A stretch of DNA of 64,000 nt from Betaproteobacteria bacterium (GCA_016861185.1 BOKW01000007.1:124001-188000); one strand, 5' to 3'; counted from the first letter of the stretch, positions 33,110-43,611 are shown. The notes: generated by a model from the sequence alone, not told the origin. Program-made: numbers and translations.

Positions 33110-34069
33110 ATGCGCCGCGCCCTCTGCGTCGGAGTTGACAACTATCCCTTTGGTGCACTGCACGGTTGCGTCAGTGATGCGGAGCGGCTTGCGTTGCTTC
33201 TCAGCAAGCACCAAGACGGCACGCCCAACTTCGACTGTAAGAAACTCGTTGCCCCGCAGGGCGGAGCGACTGATATCGTTACGCGAGCGAAACTAAAGCA
33301 AGCTGTGGAACACTTGCTTAAGGACAGAGCCGAGGTGGTCCTTCTGCACTTCTCAGGGCATGGCACAGAGAACAATCTCGGGGGCTACTTGGTTACCCAA
33401 GACGCCAAGAGTTATGACGATGGGCTCGCCATGTCTGACGTTTTGAAGATGGCGAACGACTCTAAGGCAGATGAGGTCGTAGTGCTGCTAGATTGCTGCC
33501 ACTCAGGCCATATGGGCCAAATCCCAGCTATTAACAATAACGCGGCGCTGCTACGCGAGGGAGTGTCGATAATCACCGCGAGCCGCGGAGATCAGCCGTC
33601 AGTCGAGGTGGGAGGCGGTGGTTTGTTTACATCTCTGGTTCTGGATGCGCTTGAGGGCGGCGCCGCTGACCTTCTTGGGCATGTGACGATCCCCGCGATA
33701 TACGCCAAGGTTGAGGCCGCTCTCGGGGCATGGGATCAGCGCCCACTCCTGAAGTCCCACGTATCAAAGGTCATCGCAATTCGGAAGTGTGAGCCCCCCA
33801 TCAGTATTGCGATACTTCGAGAACTGCCAGTTCTCTTCCCCCTTCCGGCAGAAGACTTCCCCTTGGCGCCCGAATACGAAGATTCCTACCAAGGCAAAGA
33901 CGAGTCTAAGGTCGCTGTCTTCTCTAAACTTCAACAGCTGAATCGTGTTCATCTCGTTGTTCCTGTCCAAGCTAAGCACATGTATGAGGCGGCGATGCAG
34001 TCGAAGGGGTGCCGGCTAACGGCGGCAGGCCGCTACTACTGGCGCCTTGCCAAGAATGACAGGCTTTAA
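33110..34069 (+). CDS. Caspase-like (C14) protease, type IV Thoeris effector candidate
   Basis: 319 aa. The caspase fold is clear: ALCVGVDNYP (first strand), LHFSGHGTENN with catalytic His84, and VVLLDCCHSGHMG with catalytic Cys130, then SIITASRGDQPS and GGLFTSLVLDAL. Residues about 235-319 form an extra C-terminal domain (RVHLVVPVQAKHMYEAAM, AAGRYYWRLAKNDRL) that could be the ligand sensor. In type IV Thoeris the TIR product N7-cADPR activates such a protease, which then degrades cell proteins and stops phage growth. The gene directly follows the TIR gene (6 bp). The activation model here is inferred from the pairing. Confidence 0.88.
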   Translation: MRRALCVGVDNYPFGALHGCVSDAERLALLLSKHQDGTPNFDCKKLVAPQGGATDIVTRAKLKQAVEHLLKDRAEVVLLHFSGHGTENNLGGYLVTQDAKSYDDGLAMSDVLKMANDSKADEVVVLLDCCHSGHMGQIPAINNNAALLREGVSIITASRGDQPSVEVGGGGLFTSLVLDALEGGAADLLGHVTIPAIYAKVEAALGAWDQRPLLKSHVSKVIAIRKCEPPISIAILRELPVLFPLPAEDFPLAPEYEDSYQGKDESKVAVFSKLQQLNRVHLVVPVQAKHMYEAAMQSKGCRLTAAGRYYWRLAKNDRL

Positions 34070-34147
34070 TCATCGGTCTCCCGGGAAGGAACGCCGTGAT
34101 CAGTGTCGGCGCTCAAACCGGCGCAAATAGATGAGGATTGTGGGGTG

Positions 34148-34813
34148 ATGCCAAAGGTCTTCATCAGCGCGGGGACCGTAGCCACGCCAACGCAACAGCA
34201 GGCTATCGAGATAGTTGTAGGCTGTCTTGAAAACGCCGGTCTTTCACCGCGTCGCATGGGTGTGAATGAGTGGTCGCATGACCAACCCCTGCGCGCAATC
34301 CGGAAGGTTATCCAAGAGTGCGATGGCATCGCCGTCATAGCGTTCGAAAGGATCCACTTCCCTGCCGGGACGGAGCATACAAAGCAAGGAGATAAGTCGC
34401 TTACGGACAGGCGGCTACCTACGGTCTGGAACCACATAGAAGCGGCCATCGGTTATGCGAATGACTTACCTCTCCTTGTAATCGCTGAGAAGAGATTGTG
34501 GGAGCAAGGTTTGCTGGAAAGCATGTATGACTGGAACGTCTATTGGACAGACTTCTCGCCGACCGACTTTCGATCAGAAAGGTTCAAGGGTTGGCTTCAA
34601 TCGTGGAAGGCGGCGGTTCTTGCCCATGCGGCTCGCACACCGCCATCTTCGGCCGCAGCATATTTCGACGCATCCAAGCTCACAGTCGGTGATCTGCTCA
34701 GACGACTAACTCTCCCACAACTGTGGGCCGTTTTTTCCGCTTTGACCGGACTGTTAATCGCCGTCGCGACGATTTCTTATCGTGTGGGGGCGTCGAAGTG
34801 GCCTTGGCAGTAG
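34148..34813 (+). CDS. TIR-like protein with C-terminal membrane helix
   Basis: 221 aa from ATG 34148 (a GTG at 34103 would add 15 residues before the first strand KVFISAG, so it is less likely). The N-terminal 150 residues look like a TIR or nucleoside-deoxyribosyltransferase-like flavodoxin fold: KVFISAGTVATPTQQQAIEI, QECDGIAVIAFERIHFPAGTEH, LPTVWNHIEAAIGYANDLPLLVIAEK, where the Glu in HIEAAIG is the best catalytic candidate. A single membrane helix lies at about 191-210 (LWAVFSALTGLLIAVATIS). It is 78 bp after the caspase gene on the same strand. It could be a second, membrane-bound effector or sensor of the Thoeris module, or an independent cassette. Confidence 0.7.
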   Translation: MPKVFISAGTVATPTQQQAIEIVVGCLENAGLSPRRMGVNEWSHDQPLRAIRKVIQECDGIAVIAFERIHFPAGTEHTKQGDKSLTDRRLPTVWNHIEAAIGYANDLPLLVIAEKRLWEQGLLESMYDWNVYWTDFSPTDFRSERFKGWLQSWKAAVLAHAARTPPSSAAAYFDASKLTVGDLLRRLTLPQLWAVFSALTGLLIAVATISYRVGASKWPWQ

Positions 34814-34829
34814 CGCGCAGGATTCATCC

Positions 34830-34875
34830 GTCTAACTCGTCGCTCAGCGCGGACGCGCGCGAAGGTCGCGCGCGC
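34830..34875 (+). mobile_element. Half attC-like site at island end
   Basis: GTCTAAC at 34830-34836 fits RYYYAAC, followed by a spacer and CTCAGCGCGGAC, then a strong hairpin (GCGCGCG / CGCGCGC, loop AAGGT). The matching right half with GTTRRRY is not found; the DNA continues as CCGGATAGCTTTGGC. This looks like the left half of an attC whose right half is lost or diverged, at the place where GC-rich chromosomal sequence resumes. Confidence 0.4.
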
Positions 34876-34958
34876 CGGATAGCTTTGGCGTCAGGAAGCG
34901 CTCGGGAACCGAGATCTCAGAGAGGGCCGCTGCGCTCGCCGCGCAACCACTCGGCCGT

Positions 34959-36137
34959 TCAAATGACGTTTGCCTCGACCAGCGGCGCGCCGCTGGCAAT
35001 GCGCGCCGGCGAAAGCGGCGACAGATCGAGCGTGCGGTATTCGCCGGTCGCGACGAGCTCGGCGATCCCGCGGCCGACGGCGGGTGCCTGCTGGATGCCG
35101 TGGCCCGAGAAGCCGCAGGCGACGAAGGCGTTGTCCGTGCCGGGCACGCGGCCGACCAGCCCGTTCTGATCGAAGGTGTTGTATTCGTAATAGCCGGCCC
35201 ACGCGTGCGTCCGGCGCAGCGCCTCGAACGCGGGAACGCGCGCCGCCAGATGCGGCCAGATCCAGTCGTCGAACAGGCCGTGGTCGATCGCCTCAAGCGG
35301 CGCATCATCGAGATCTTCGCCGCGCGGCGGCGCGCCGCAGATGAACCCCTGACCCTCCGGCCGGAACCACAACCCTGACGGATCGATCACCAGCGGGCAG
35401 CCTGGAAGACGGGCCGGCGAATGGAAGACGAAAACGTCGCGCTTGCGCGCCCGCACCGGCAGGTCGAAGCCGAGCGTTCGCGCGAGCGGCGCCGACCACG
35501 CGCCCGCCGCGAGCACGAAGGCGTCGGCTTCGAGCGCCGAACCGTCGGACGTCTGCGCGCGCACGACGCGGCCGCCGGCCGTGGTCATGCGCTCGATGGC
35601 GGCCGCGACGTAGTTCACGCCGAGCGCGATCGCCTTGCGCCGGAACGCTTGCAGCACGCTGTAACCGTCGAACCAGCCTTCGCCGCTCGTCGCGGTGCTC
35701 AGGCCTAGGCTCGCGAGCGCCACGCCTTCGACGGCGAGCCACGGAAAACGCCGCTGCAGCTCGGCCGGGGCGAGCAGCACCGCGTCCGCGCCGCACGTGC
35801 GCTGCACCTCGTGGTTCGCGCGCAGGATTTCGACGCCGGCCGCGCTGGCGAGAAAGAGATAGCCCGGCTCGACGAGCCCGATGTCGGGTCGCTCGTCGCC
35901 GATCGCGAGCTCTTCGCCGATGCGCCGGTAGAAGGCGAGGCTCGCCTGCGAGATGCGGATGTTGATCGCGGTGGAGAACTGCTGCCGGATCGAACTGGCC
36001 GACAGCGCGCTCGACGCGAAGCGGTAGCTCGGATCGCGTTCGACGACGGTGACGCGCACGCCGAAGTCGCGCGCCAGGAAGCATGCGACGCTCGAGCCGA
36101 TCGCGCCGCCGCCGATGACGACCACGTGTTGCGGCAC
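34959..36137 (-). CDS. FAD-dependent amino acid oxidoreductase (DAO family)
   Basis: 392 aa from a GTG at 36137. N-terminal Rossmann motif VVVIGGGAIGSSVACFLARD, then TVVERDPSYRFASSALSASSIRQQFS, and C-terminal CGFSGHGIQQAPAVGRGIAEL, all typical of the D-amino acid oxidase/sarcosine oxidase-like family. It would oxidise a secondary amine or D-amino acid with FAD. A TTG 15 bp upstream is the alternative start. It is divergent from an ornithine-cyclodeaminase-like gene only 23 bp away; both act on imines or amino acids, so they may share a pathway. Exact substrate unknown. Confidence 0.87.
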   Translation of the reverse strand: MPQHVVVIGGGAIGSSVACFLARDFGVRVTVVERDPSYRFASSALSASSIRQQFSTAINIRISQASLAFYRRIGEELAIGDERPDIGLVEPGYLFLASAAGVEILRANHEVQRTCGADAVLLAPAELQRRFPWLAVEGVALASLGLSTATSGEGWFDGYSVLQAFRRKAIALGVNYVAAAIERMTTAGGRVVRAQTSDGSALEADAFVLAAGAWSAPLARTLGFDLPVRARKRDVFVFHSPARLPGCPLVIDPSGLWFRPEGQGFICGAPPRGEDLDDAPLEAIDHGLFDDWIWPHLAARVPAFEALRRTHAWAGYYEYNTFDQNGLVGRVPGTDNAFVACGFSGHGIQQAPAVGRGIAELVATGEYRTLDLSPLSPARIASGAPLVEANVI

Positions 36138-36147
36138 GCGCGCCCCA

Positions 36148-36153
36148 TACAAT
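36148..36153 (+). promoter_or_regulatory. Possible -10 box of a leaderless transcript
   Basis: TACAAT lies 7 bp before the ATG at 36161, in a 23-bp gap between divergent genes. Transcription would then begin at the start codon. The -35 region would be inside the oppositely oriented coding sequence and is not obvious. Confidence 0.35.
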
Positions 36154-36160
36154 CGCGTTG

Positions 36161-37102
36161 ATGACGCTGCGATTCTATTCGGCCGAACAGGTGCACGCGG
36201 CGCTCGACTGGGAGCGCCTCGCCGAAGCGCTTGCCGCGGCCTTTGCTGCGGGTGCGCAGGTGCCGCTGCGGCACGCGCACCGGTTGGGCGAGACCGATAC
36301 GCTGCTGCTGATGCCGGCGTGGCGCGACGCGGGCGACGGCGGACTCGGCGTGAAGATCGTCACGGTGATGCCGGGCAACGCGGCGCGCGGCGCAGCCACC
36401 GTCAACGCGCTGTACCTGCTGCTCGATCGCGCGAGCGGCGAGCTGCGCGCGGTGGTCGACGGCGAAGCGCTGACGCTGCGGCGGACCGCGGCGGCTTCCG
36501 CGCTCGCCGCGCGCCACCTCGCGCGCGCCGACAGCGCGAACCTGCTGGTCATCGGCACCGGCAAGCTCGCGCCGTTCATGGCGCGCGCCCATTACGCGCT
36601 GCGTCCGCAACTGGCGCGCGTGCGCGTCTGGGGCAGGCGCGCGGAAGCGGCGCAGACGCTCGCGCAACTGCTGCGCGACGAGGGGCTTCCGGCCGAGGCG
36701 GCCCCCGATCTGGAAACGGCGGCGCGCGACGCGCACATCGTCAGTTGCGCGACGACCGCGACCGCGCCGATCGTGCACGGTGCCTGGCTCGCGCCGGGCA
36801 CGCACCTCGATCTGGTCGGCAGCTTCACGCGCGCGATGCGCGAAGCCGACGACGCCGCGGTCGCCCGCGCGCGCATCTTCGTCGACACCTATGCCGGCGC
36901 GCTCGCCGAGGCCGGCGATCTGGTGTCCCCGCTAGCACGGGGCGTGATCGCGCGCACGCAGATCGAAGCCGAGTTGGCGGAGCTCGTGCGCGGCGAAAAG
37001 CCCGGCCGCCGCGGCGGCGACGAGATCACGCTGTTCAAGTCCGTCGGTACGGCGCTGGAAGACCTGGCCGCCGCGGAGCTGGTCGTCCGCGCCGGCGGCT
37101 GA
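36161..37102 (+). CDS. Ornithine cyclodeaminase/mu-crystallin family protein
   Basis: 313 aa. The N-terminal LLMPAWRDAGDGGLGVKIVTVMPGN and TAAASALAARHLARADSANLLVIGTGKLAPFMARAH (NAD-binding Rossmann) identify the family, which includes ornithine cyclodeaminase, alanine dehydrogenase and ketimine reductase. HLDLVGSFTRAMREAD and ITLFKSVGTALEDLAAA are usual C-terminal blocks. The active-site Asp is probably the one in LVGSFT-TR-MREAD; specificity cannot be decided. ATG at 36161. Paired with the divergent FAD oxidase. Confidence 0.88.
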   Translation: MTLRFYSAEQVHAALDWERLAEALAAAFAAGAQVPLRHAHRLGETDTLLLMPAWRDAGDGGLGVKIVTVMPGNAARGAATVNALYLLLDRASGELRAVVDGEALTLRRTAAASALAARHLARADSANLLVIGTGKLAPFMARAHYALRPQLARVRVWGRRAEAAQTLAQLLRDEGLPAEAAPDLETAARDAHIVSCATTATAPIVHGAWLAPGTHLDLVGSFTRAMREADDAAVARARIFVDTYAGALAEAGDLVSPLARGVIARTQIEAELAELVRGEKPGRRGGDEITLFKSVGTALEDLAAAELVVRAGG

Positions 37103-37106
37103 AGTC

Positions 37107-39265
<2,159 letters not shown>

Positions 39266-39351
39266 GCGCGAACCGCGGTCACGCCAACGCGCGAGGGCTC
39301 CGCGCCCTGCGCAACGGAATAATCCGCTCCGACGCTTTGTTCACGCGCTGC

Positions 39352-39378
39352 CCGGGTTCGATCGGCCCGGCTCTTTTT
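39352..39378 (+). terminator. Possible purB terminator in the cytochrome leader
   Basis: CCGGG / CCCGG stem (39352-39356 and 39366-39370) with a 9-nt loop, then CTCTTTTT. The U-run ends 18 bp before the cytochrome gene, so it may either end purB transcription or attenuate the next gene. Confidence 0.45.
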
Positions 39379-39396
39379 CACGACCATGGGGGATTC

Positions 39397-39849
39397 ATGA
39401 AGCTTTCGATTCGAGCGCTGCTCGTTGCCGTTGCATTCGCCGTTGCGGCGCCCGCTTCGGCGCAATTCGCCAAACCCGAAGACGCCGTGAAGTATCGCCA
39501 GTCGGCGATGGCGCTGATCGGCAACCACATGGGCCGGATCAACGCGCAACTGAAGGCGGACAAACCCAACGTCGCGGCGATCCAGTCGAGCGCGGCCCTG
39601 ATCGAAACGCTGTCGAAGCTCCCGTTCGAGGCCTTCACGCCCGGCAGCGACATGGTGGCGAACACCAAGGTGAAGCCCGAGTACTTCAAGGACACGGCGA
39701 AGGTCAAGGAGTTGGCCGAGAAGATGCAGGGCGAAGTGAGCAAGCTCGCCGCCGCGTCGAAGGCGGGCGACGTGAAGTCGATCCAGGCTCAATTCGGCAC
39801 CGTCGGCCAAGCGTGCAAGGCCTGTCACGACGACTACCGGATGAAGTGA
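39397..39849 (+). CDS. Cytochrome c' (c556 type)
   Basis: 150 aa. Signal peptide residues 1-22 (cleavage at ASA-Q). The single haem site CKACHDDYR is at the C-terminus, as in cytochrome c' four-helix bundles; EDAVKYRQSAMALIGNHMGRI near the N-terminus contains the Met (MALI) that can be the sixth ligand in c556 types. Periplasmic electron or gas-binding protein. ATG at 39397 has GGGGGA before it. A strong terminator follows. The convergent cytochrome b561 gene is an apparent electron partner. Confidence 0.93.
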   Translation: MKLSIRALLVAVAFAVAAPASAQFAKPEDAVKYRQSAMALIGNHMGRINAQLKADKPNVAAIQSSAALIETLSKLPFEAFTPGSDMVANTKVKPEYFKDTAKVKELAEKMQGEVSKLAAASKAGDVKSIQAQFGTVGQACKACHDDYRMK

Positions 39850-39897
39850 TCCGTCGTGGCGTTCCGCGGCGCCGTCCGCGGAGCGCAGTACGGGGAA

Positions 39898-39920
39898 GGG
39901 CCGCGCGAGCGGCCCTTTTT
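39898..39920 (+). terminator. Rho-independent terminator of the cytochrome c' gene
   Basis: GGGCCGC-GCGA-GCGGCCC-TTTTT: a perfect 7-bp GC stem with a tetraloop and five T. It ends 3 bp before the stop of the convergent cytochrome b561 gene. Confidence 0.88.
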
Positions 39921-39922
39921 CG

Positions 39923-40576
39923 TTACAGGTTGACGACGTAAGCGACGAGCCCCGCCGCCAGCAGCGCCAGCACGGTGGCGCGCGCACGCGTGAGCGCGTC
40001 GTCGTGCGCGGGTTCGGCGGCGATCCCGCGCTTGACGCCGGTGATCATCGGCGCGACGAGGTCCTCGCGCTTCGAGAAGAAGTAGTACGCGATCGCCGCG
40101 AGATGCAGCGCGACGAGCGCGTAGATCACGTTCTGGTTGAGCGAGTGGATCCGCGTCATCAGGCTCGCCGTCGCACCGGAAACGAGCTTCGACAGCGGAC
40201 CTTCGGTGGCGATCTCGTCGTTGGCGAACAGCCCCGTGCCTGCCTGCACGAGCAGCGCCGCCAGCAGCGCCAGCACCGACCACGCGCCGAGCGGGTTGTG
40301 CCCGGCGTGCCGTTCGCCGGCGCCGCGCGGCGCGCGCAGATAGTCCAGCACCACGCGCGGCCCGCGCACGAACTGCGCGAACAGCGCGTAGCGCGCACCG
40401 GCGAAACCCCACAGCAGCCGGAACACGAGCAGCGTCAACACCGCGTAGCCCGACCGCATATGCCAGTCCATCCAGTTGCCGCCGATCTTGGCCGTCGTCA
40501 CCGAAAAGACGACCAGCAGCGCGAGCGTCCAGTGAAACAGCCGCGTCGGCAGATCCCAGATGCGGACGGGTGTCAC
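39923..40576 (-). CDS. Cytochrome b561-family membrane protein
   Basis: 217 aa from GTG at 40576. Four membrane helices; TPVRIWDLPTRLFHWTLALLVVFS with its His, GGNWMDWHMRSGYAVLTLLVFRLLWG, and NQNVIYALVALHLAAIAYYFF carry the conserved haem-ligand histidines of diheme b561/Ni-Fe-hydrogenase-type cytochrome b. It probably transfers electrons from the quinone pool to the cytochrome c' encoded convergently. Upstream DNA up to secF is repeat-rich. Confidence 0.9.
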   Translation of the reverse strand: MTPVRIWDLPTRLFHWTLALLVVFSVTTAKIGGNWMDWHMRSGYAVLTLLVFRLLWGFAGARYALFAQFVRGPRVVLDYLRAPRGAGERHAGHNPLGAWSVLALLAALLVQAGTGLFANDEIATEGPLSKLVSGATASLMTRIHSLNQNVIYALVALHLAAIAYYFFSKREDLVAPMITGVKRGIAAEPAHDDALTRARATVLALLAAGLVAYVVNL

Positions 40577-40583
40577 TTCAGTC

Positions 40584-40679
40584 GGGAGTCGGGAGTGAGA
40601 AGACGTCGGCCGTCGGGCGTCGGCCGCGGATGTTGGATGAAGATCCGGCGTGAGCGCAATCCGCAATCCGCAATCCGAA
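40584..40679. repeat. Mixed short repeats between cytochrome b561 and secF
   Basis: GTCGGGAGTCGGGAGTGAG, then CGTCGGCCGTCGGGCGTCGG, then a lone CAATCCG arm (40654-40679: GCAATCCGCAATCCGCAATC). The last array touches the stop codon of secF. Only one arm of the CGGATTG element is here. Confidence 0.65.
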
Positions 40680-41612
40680 TCAAGGAACGATCTGCTGTTC
40701 CTCTTTTTTCGCCGGCTTGATCAGGTCCTCGCGCTTGACGCCGAGGTACATCGCGATCGCGGCGGCGACGAAGACCGACGAATAGATGCCGAACAGGATG
40801 CCGATCGTCAGCGCGAGCGCGAAGTAGTGCAGCGCCGGGCCGCCGAAGAACAGCATCGCCAGCGTCATCATCAGCGTCGATCCGTGCGTGATCATCGTGC
40901 GCGAGATCGTCGCGGTGATCGCCGAGTCGATCACCTCGGTCACGCTCGCCTTGCGCATCGTGCGGAAGTGCTCGCGCACGCGGTCGAAGATGATCACCGA
41001 CTCGTTGACCGAATAGCCGAGCACCGCGAGCACGGCTGCCAGCACCGGCAGCGAAAACTCCCAGCCGAAGATGGCGAACATGCCGACCACCAGCACGACG
41101 TCGTGCAGGTTGGCGACGATCGCCGCGACCGAGAACTTCCACTCGAAGCGGAACGCGAGGTAGATCATGATGCCGATGCAGACCATCAGCAGCGCGAGCG
41201 CACCGTCGTGCGCCAGCTCCTCGCCGACCTGCGGGCCGACGAATTCGACGCGCTTCAGCTCGACCCCCGGTTCCTGCGCCTTCAGCAGCGCCATCACCTG
41301 CTCGGCCTGCTGGCCCGACGTGAAGCCCTCCTTGACCGGCAGCCGGATCAGCACGTCGCGCGAGGTGCCGAAGTTCTGCACCTGGAACTCGCCCCAGCCC
41401 TTGCCTTCGATCGCGTCGCGGATCTTCGGCAGATCGGCCGCCTGCGGATACGACACCTCCATCACGGTGCCGCCGGTGAATTCGATCGACAGGTTCAGCC
41501 CGCGCACGGCGAGGAAACCGACCGCCACCAGGAACGTGATCACCGAGATCGCGTTCAGGATCAGCGCGTAGCGCATGAACGGAATCGTGCGGCGGATCCG
41601 GAAGAATTCCAT
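40680..41612 (-). CDS. secF: Protein translocase subunit SecF
   Basis: 310 aa, six membrane helices. SecF with SecD uses proton flow to pull exported proteins through SecYEG. GLNLSIEFTGGTVMEVSYPQ (first periplasmic part), GYSVNESVIIFDRVREHFR, and TISRTMITHGSTLMMTLAMLFFGGPAL are family hallmarks. ATG at 41612, 23 bp after the secD stop. The stop codon abuts a CAATCCG repeat array. Operon order queA-tgt-yajC-secD-secF is the usual one. Confidence 0.97.
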   Translation of the reverse strand: MEFFRIRRTIPFMRYALILNAISVITFLVAVGFLAVRGLNLSIEFTGGTVMEVSYPQAADLPKIRDAIEGKGWGEFQVQNFGTSRDVLIRLPVKEGFTSGQQAEQVMALLKAQEPGVELKRVEFVGPQVGEELAHDGALALLMVCIGIMIYLAFRFEWKFSVAAIVANLHDVVLVVGMFAIFGWEFSLPVLAAVLAVLGYSVNESVIIFDRVREHFRTMRKASVTEVIDSAITATISRTMITHGSTLMMTLAMLFFGGPALHYFALALTIGILFGIYSSVFVAAAIAMYLGVKREDLIKPAKKEEQQIVP

Positions 41613-41635
41613 GCCTGGGTCCTTTCAGCGCACGC

Positions 41636-43513
41636 TCACTTGCCGGTCGCCGTTCCCGGCTTCCAGACCTGCCCGATCGACACGCCGGTCAGCCGCTTGC
41701 GCGAGCCGTACACGAGATTGACGATGCCGCGCGAGACGAACACCGCCGAGAAGATCGAGGTCAGGATGCCGAGGCAGTGCACGACCGCGAAGCCGCGCAC
41801 CGGTCCCGAGCCGAGCAGGAACAGGAAGATGCCGGCGATCAGCGTCGTGACGTTCGAGTCGAGAATCGTCGCGAACGCCTTTTCGTAGCCCTGCGCGATC
41901 GCCTGCTGCGGCGTGGCGCCGCGCCGCAGCTCCTCGCGCACGCGCTCGTTGATCAGCACGTTGGCGTCGATCGCCATGCCGAGCGTCAGCGCGATGGCTG
42001 CGATGCCCGGCAGGGTCAAGGTGGCCTGCAGCAGCGACAGCAGCGCGATCAGCAGCATCACGTTGACCGACAGCGCGATCACCGAGATCAGCCCGAAGAT
42101 CACGTAGTAGGCGATCATGAAGATCGCGATGCCGGTGAAGCCGTACACCGTCGACGTGAAGCCGGCACGGATGTTCTCCGCGCCGAGGCTCGGGCCGATC
42201 GTGCGCTCCTCGACGATTTCCATCGGCGCGGCGAGCGCGCCCGCGCGCAGCAGCAGCGCGAGGTCGTTGGCGACGCTCGGGCTGTCGAGCCCCGTGATCT
42301 GGAAACGCGAACCGAATTCGCTCTGGATCGTCGCGACCGTCAGCACCTCGCCCTTGCCCTTCTCGAAGAGCACGACCGCCATCGGTTTCTTCAGGTTCTC
42401 GCGCGTGACCTTGCGCATCACGCGGCCGGCGGCCTCGTTCAGCTCGATCGACACGGCCGGGCGCTGGTTCTCGTCGAAGGTCGCCTGCGCGCCTTCGAGC
42501 TGCTGGCCGGAGAAGATCACGTCCTTCTTCAGCACCACCGGCGCGCCGCGGCCGACCGTGAAGCGCTCCGAGCCGAACGGCACCGGCGCGCTGCCCAGCA
42601 CCGCGGCCTGACCCTCGGCGCTGATGTCGACGAGCCGCGCTTCGAGCGTGGCGGTGCGGCCGATGATGTCCTTCGCGCGCGCGGTGTCCTGCACGCCGGG
42701 CAACTGCACGACGACGCGGTCGGCGCCCTGCTGCTGGATCACCGGTTCGGCCACGCCCAGCTCGTTGATCCGATTGTGCAGCGTGGTGATGTTCTGCTTC
42801 AGCGCGTTGTCCTGCACGCTCTTGACGGCGGGGGGCGTCATCGTCGCGACGAGCAGCAGGTCGGCACCGGCCGCTTCCTCGCGCAGCGCCAGTTCGCTCA
42901 GGTTGTCGCGGACCACGCCGCTCGCCTTGGCGCGCGTCTCGGCGTCGCGGAAGCGGATCTCGATCTGCTGGCCGTTGCGCGCGATGCCCGCGTGCCGCAC
43001 GTCCTTCTCGCGCAGCAGCGTGCGTACATCGCCGACCAGCGAGTCGAGCCGCTTGTTGACCGCCTCCGCCGTGTTCACCTGCATCAGGAAGTGAACGCCG
43101 CCGCGCAGGTCGAGCCCGAGGTACATCGGCAGCGCACGGATCGACGCCATCCAGCGCGGCGAGGTCGACAGCAGGTTCAGCGCGACGACGTAAGCCGGGT
43201 CGGTCGCGTCCGGGTTCAGCGCGCGCTCGAGCGCGTCCTTCGCCTTGATCTGCGTGTCGGGATCGCGGAAGCGCACGCGCACGGTCGTGTTCAGCCCGAC
43301 CTGGTCGAGGAACGCGCCGTCGTGCGCGATGTTCGCGTCCTTGAGCGCCGCCTCGACCCGCGTCAGCACGGCGGGGTCGACCTTGACGGTCGCCTTCTGC
43401 GACGATACCTGCACGGCCGGCGACTCGGGGAACAGGTTCGGCGCGGAATACAGCGCACCGAACGCGAGCGCGACGGCGATGACGATGTACTTCCAGAGGG
43501 CGTAGCGGTTCAT
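41636..43513 (-). CDS. secD: Protein translocase subunit SecD
   Basis: 625 aa. GLDLRGGVHFLMQVNT (P1 head) and the membrane motifs ALTLGMAIDANVLINERVREELR and GSGPVRGFAVVHCLGILTSIFSAVF are diagnostic. One N-terminal membrane helix, a large periplasmic domain, then five helices. ATG at 43513. It lies between yajC and secF on the same strand and works with them at the Sec translocon. Confidence 0.97.
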   Translation of the reverse strand: MNRYALWKYIVIAVALAFGALYSAPNLFPESPAVQVSSQKATVKVDPAVLTRVEAALKDANIAHDGAFLDQVGLNTTVRVRFRDPDTQIKAKDALERALNPDATDPAYVVALNLLSTSPRWMASIRALPMYLGLDLRGGVHFLMQVNTAEAVNKRLDSLVGDVRTLLREKDVRHAGIARNGQQIEIRFRDAETRAKASGVVRDNLSELALREEAAGADLLLVATMTPPAVKSVQDNALKQNITTLHNRINELGVAEPVIQQQGADRVVVQLPGVQDTARAKDIIGRTATLEARLVDISAEGQAAVLGSAPVPFGSERFTVGRGAPVVLKKDVIFSGQQLEGAQATFDENQRPAVSIELNEAAGRVMRKVTRENLKKPMAVVLFEKGKGEVLTVATIQSEFGSRFQITGLDSPSVANDLALLLRAGALAAPMEIVEERTIGPSLGAENIRAGFTSTVYGFTGIAIFMIAYYVIFGLISVIALSVNVMLLIALLSLLQATLTLPGIAAIALTLGMAIDANVLINERVREELRRGATPQQAIAQGYEKAFATILDSNVTTLIAGIFLFLLGSGPVRGFAVVHCLGILTSIFSAVFVSRGIVNLVYGSRKRLTGVSIGQVWKPGTATGK

Positions 43514-43611
43514 GGGCGAAACCGGGGATCGGGGGCGGGACTCGGTGGAACGGGCTTGGCGGCGGCGGTCGGCTGCGGTGCCGCCCGACTCCCGGCTCTC
43601 GGTCGCAGACC

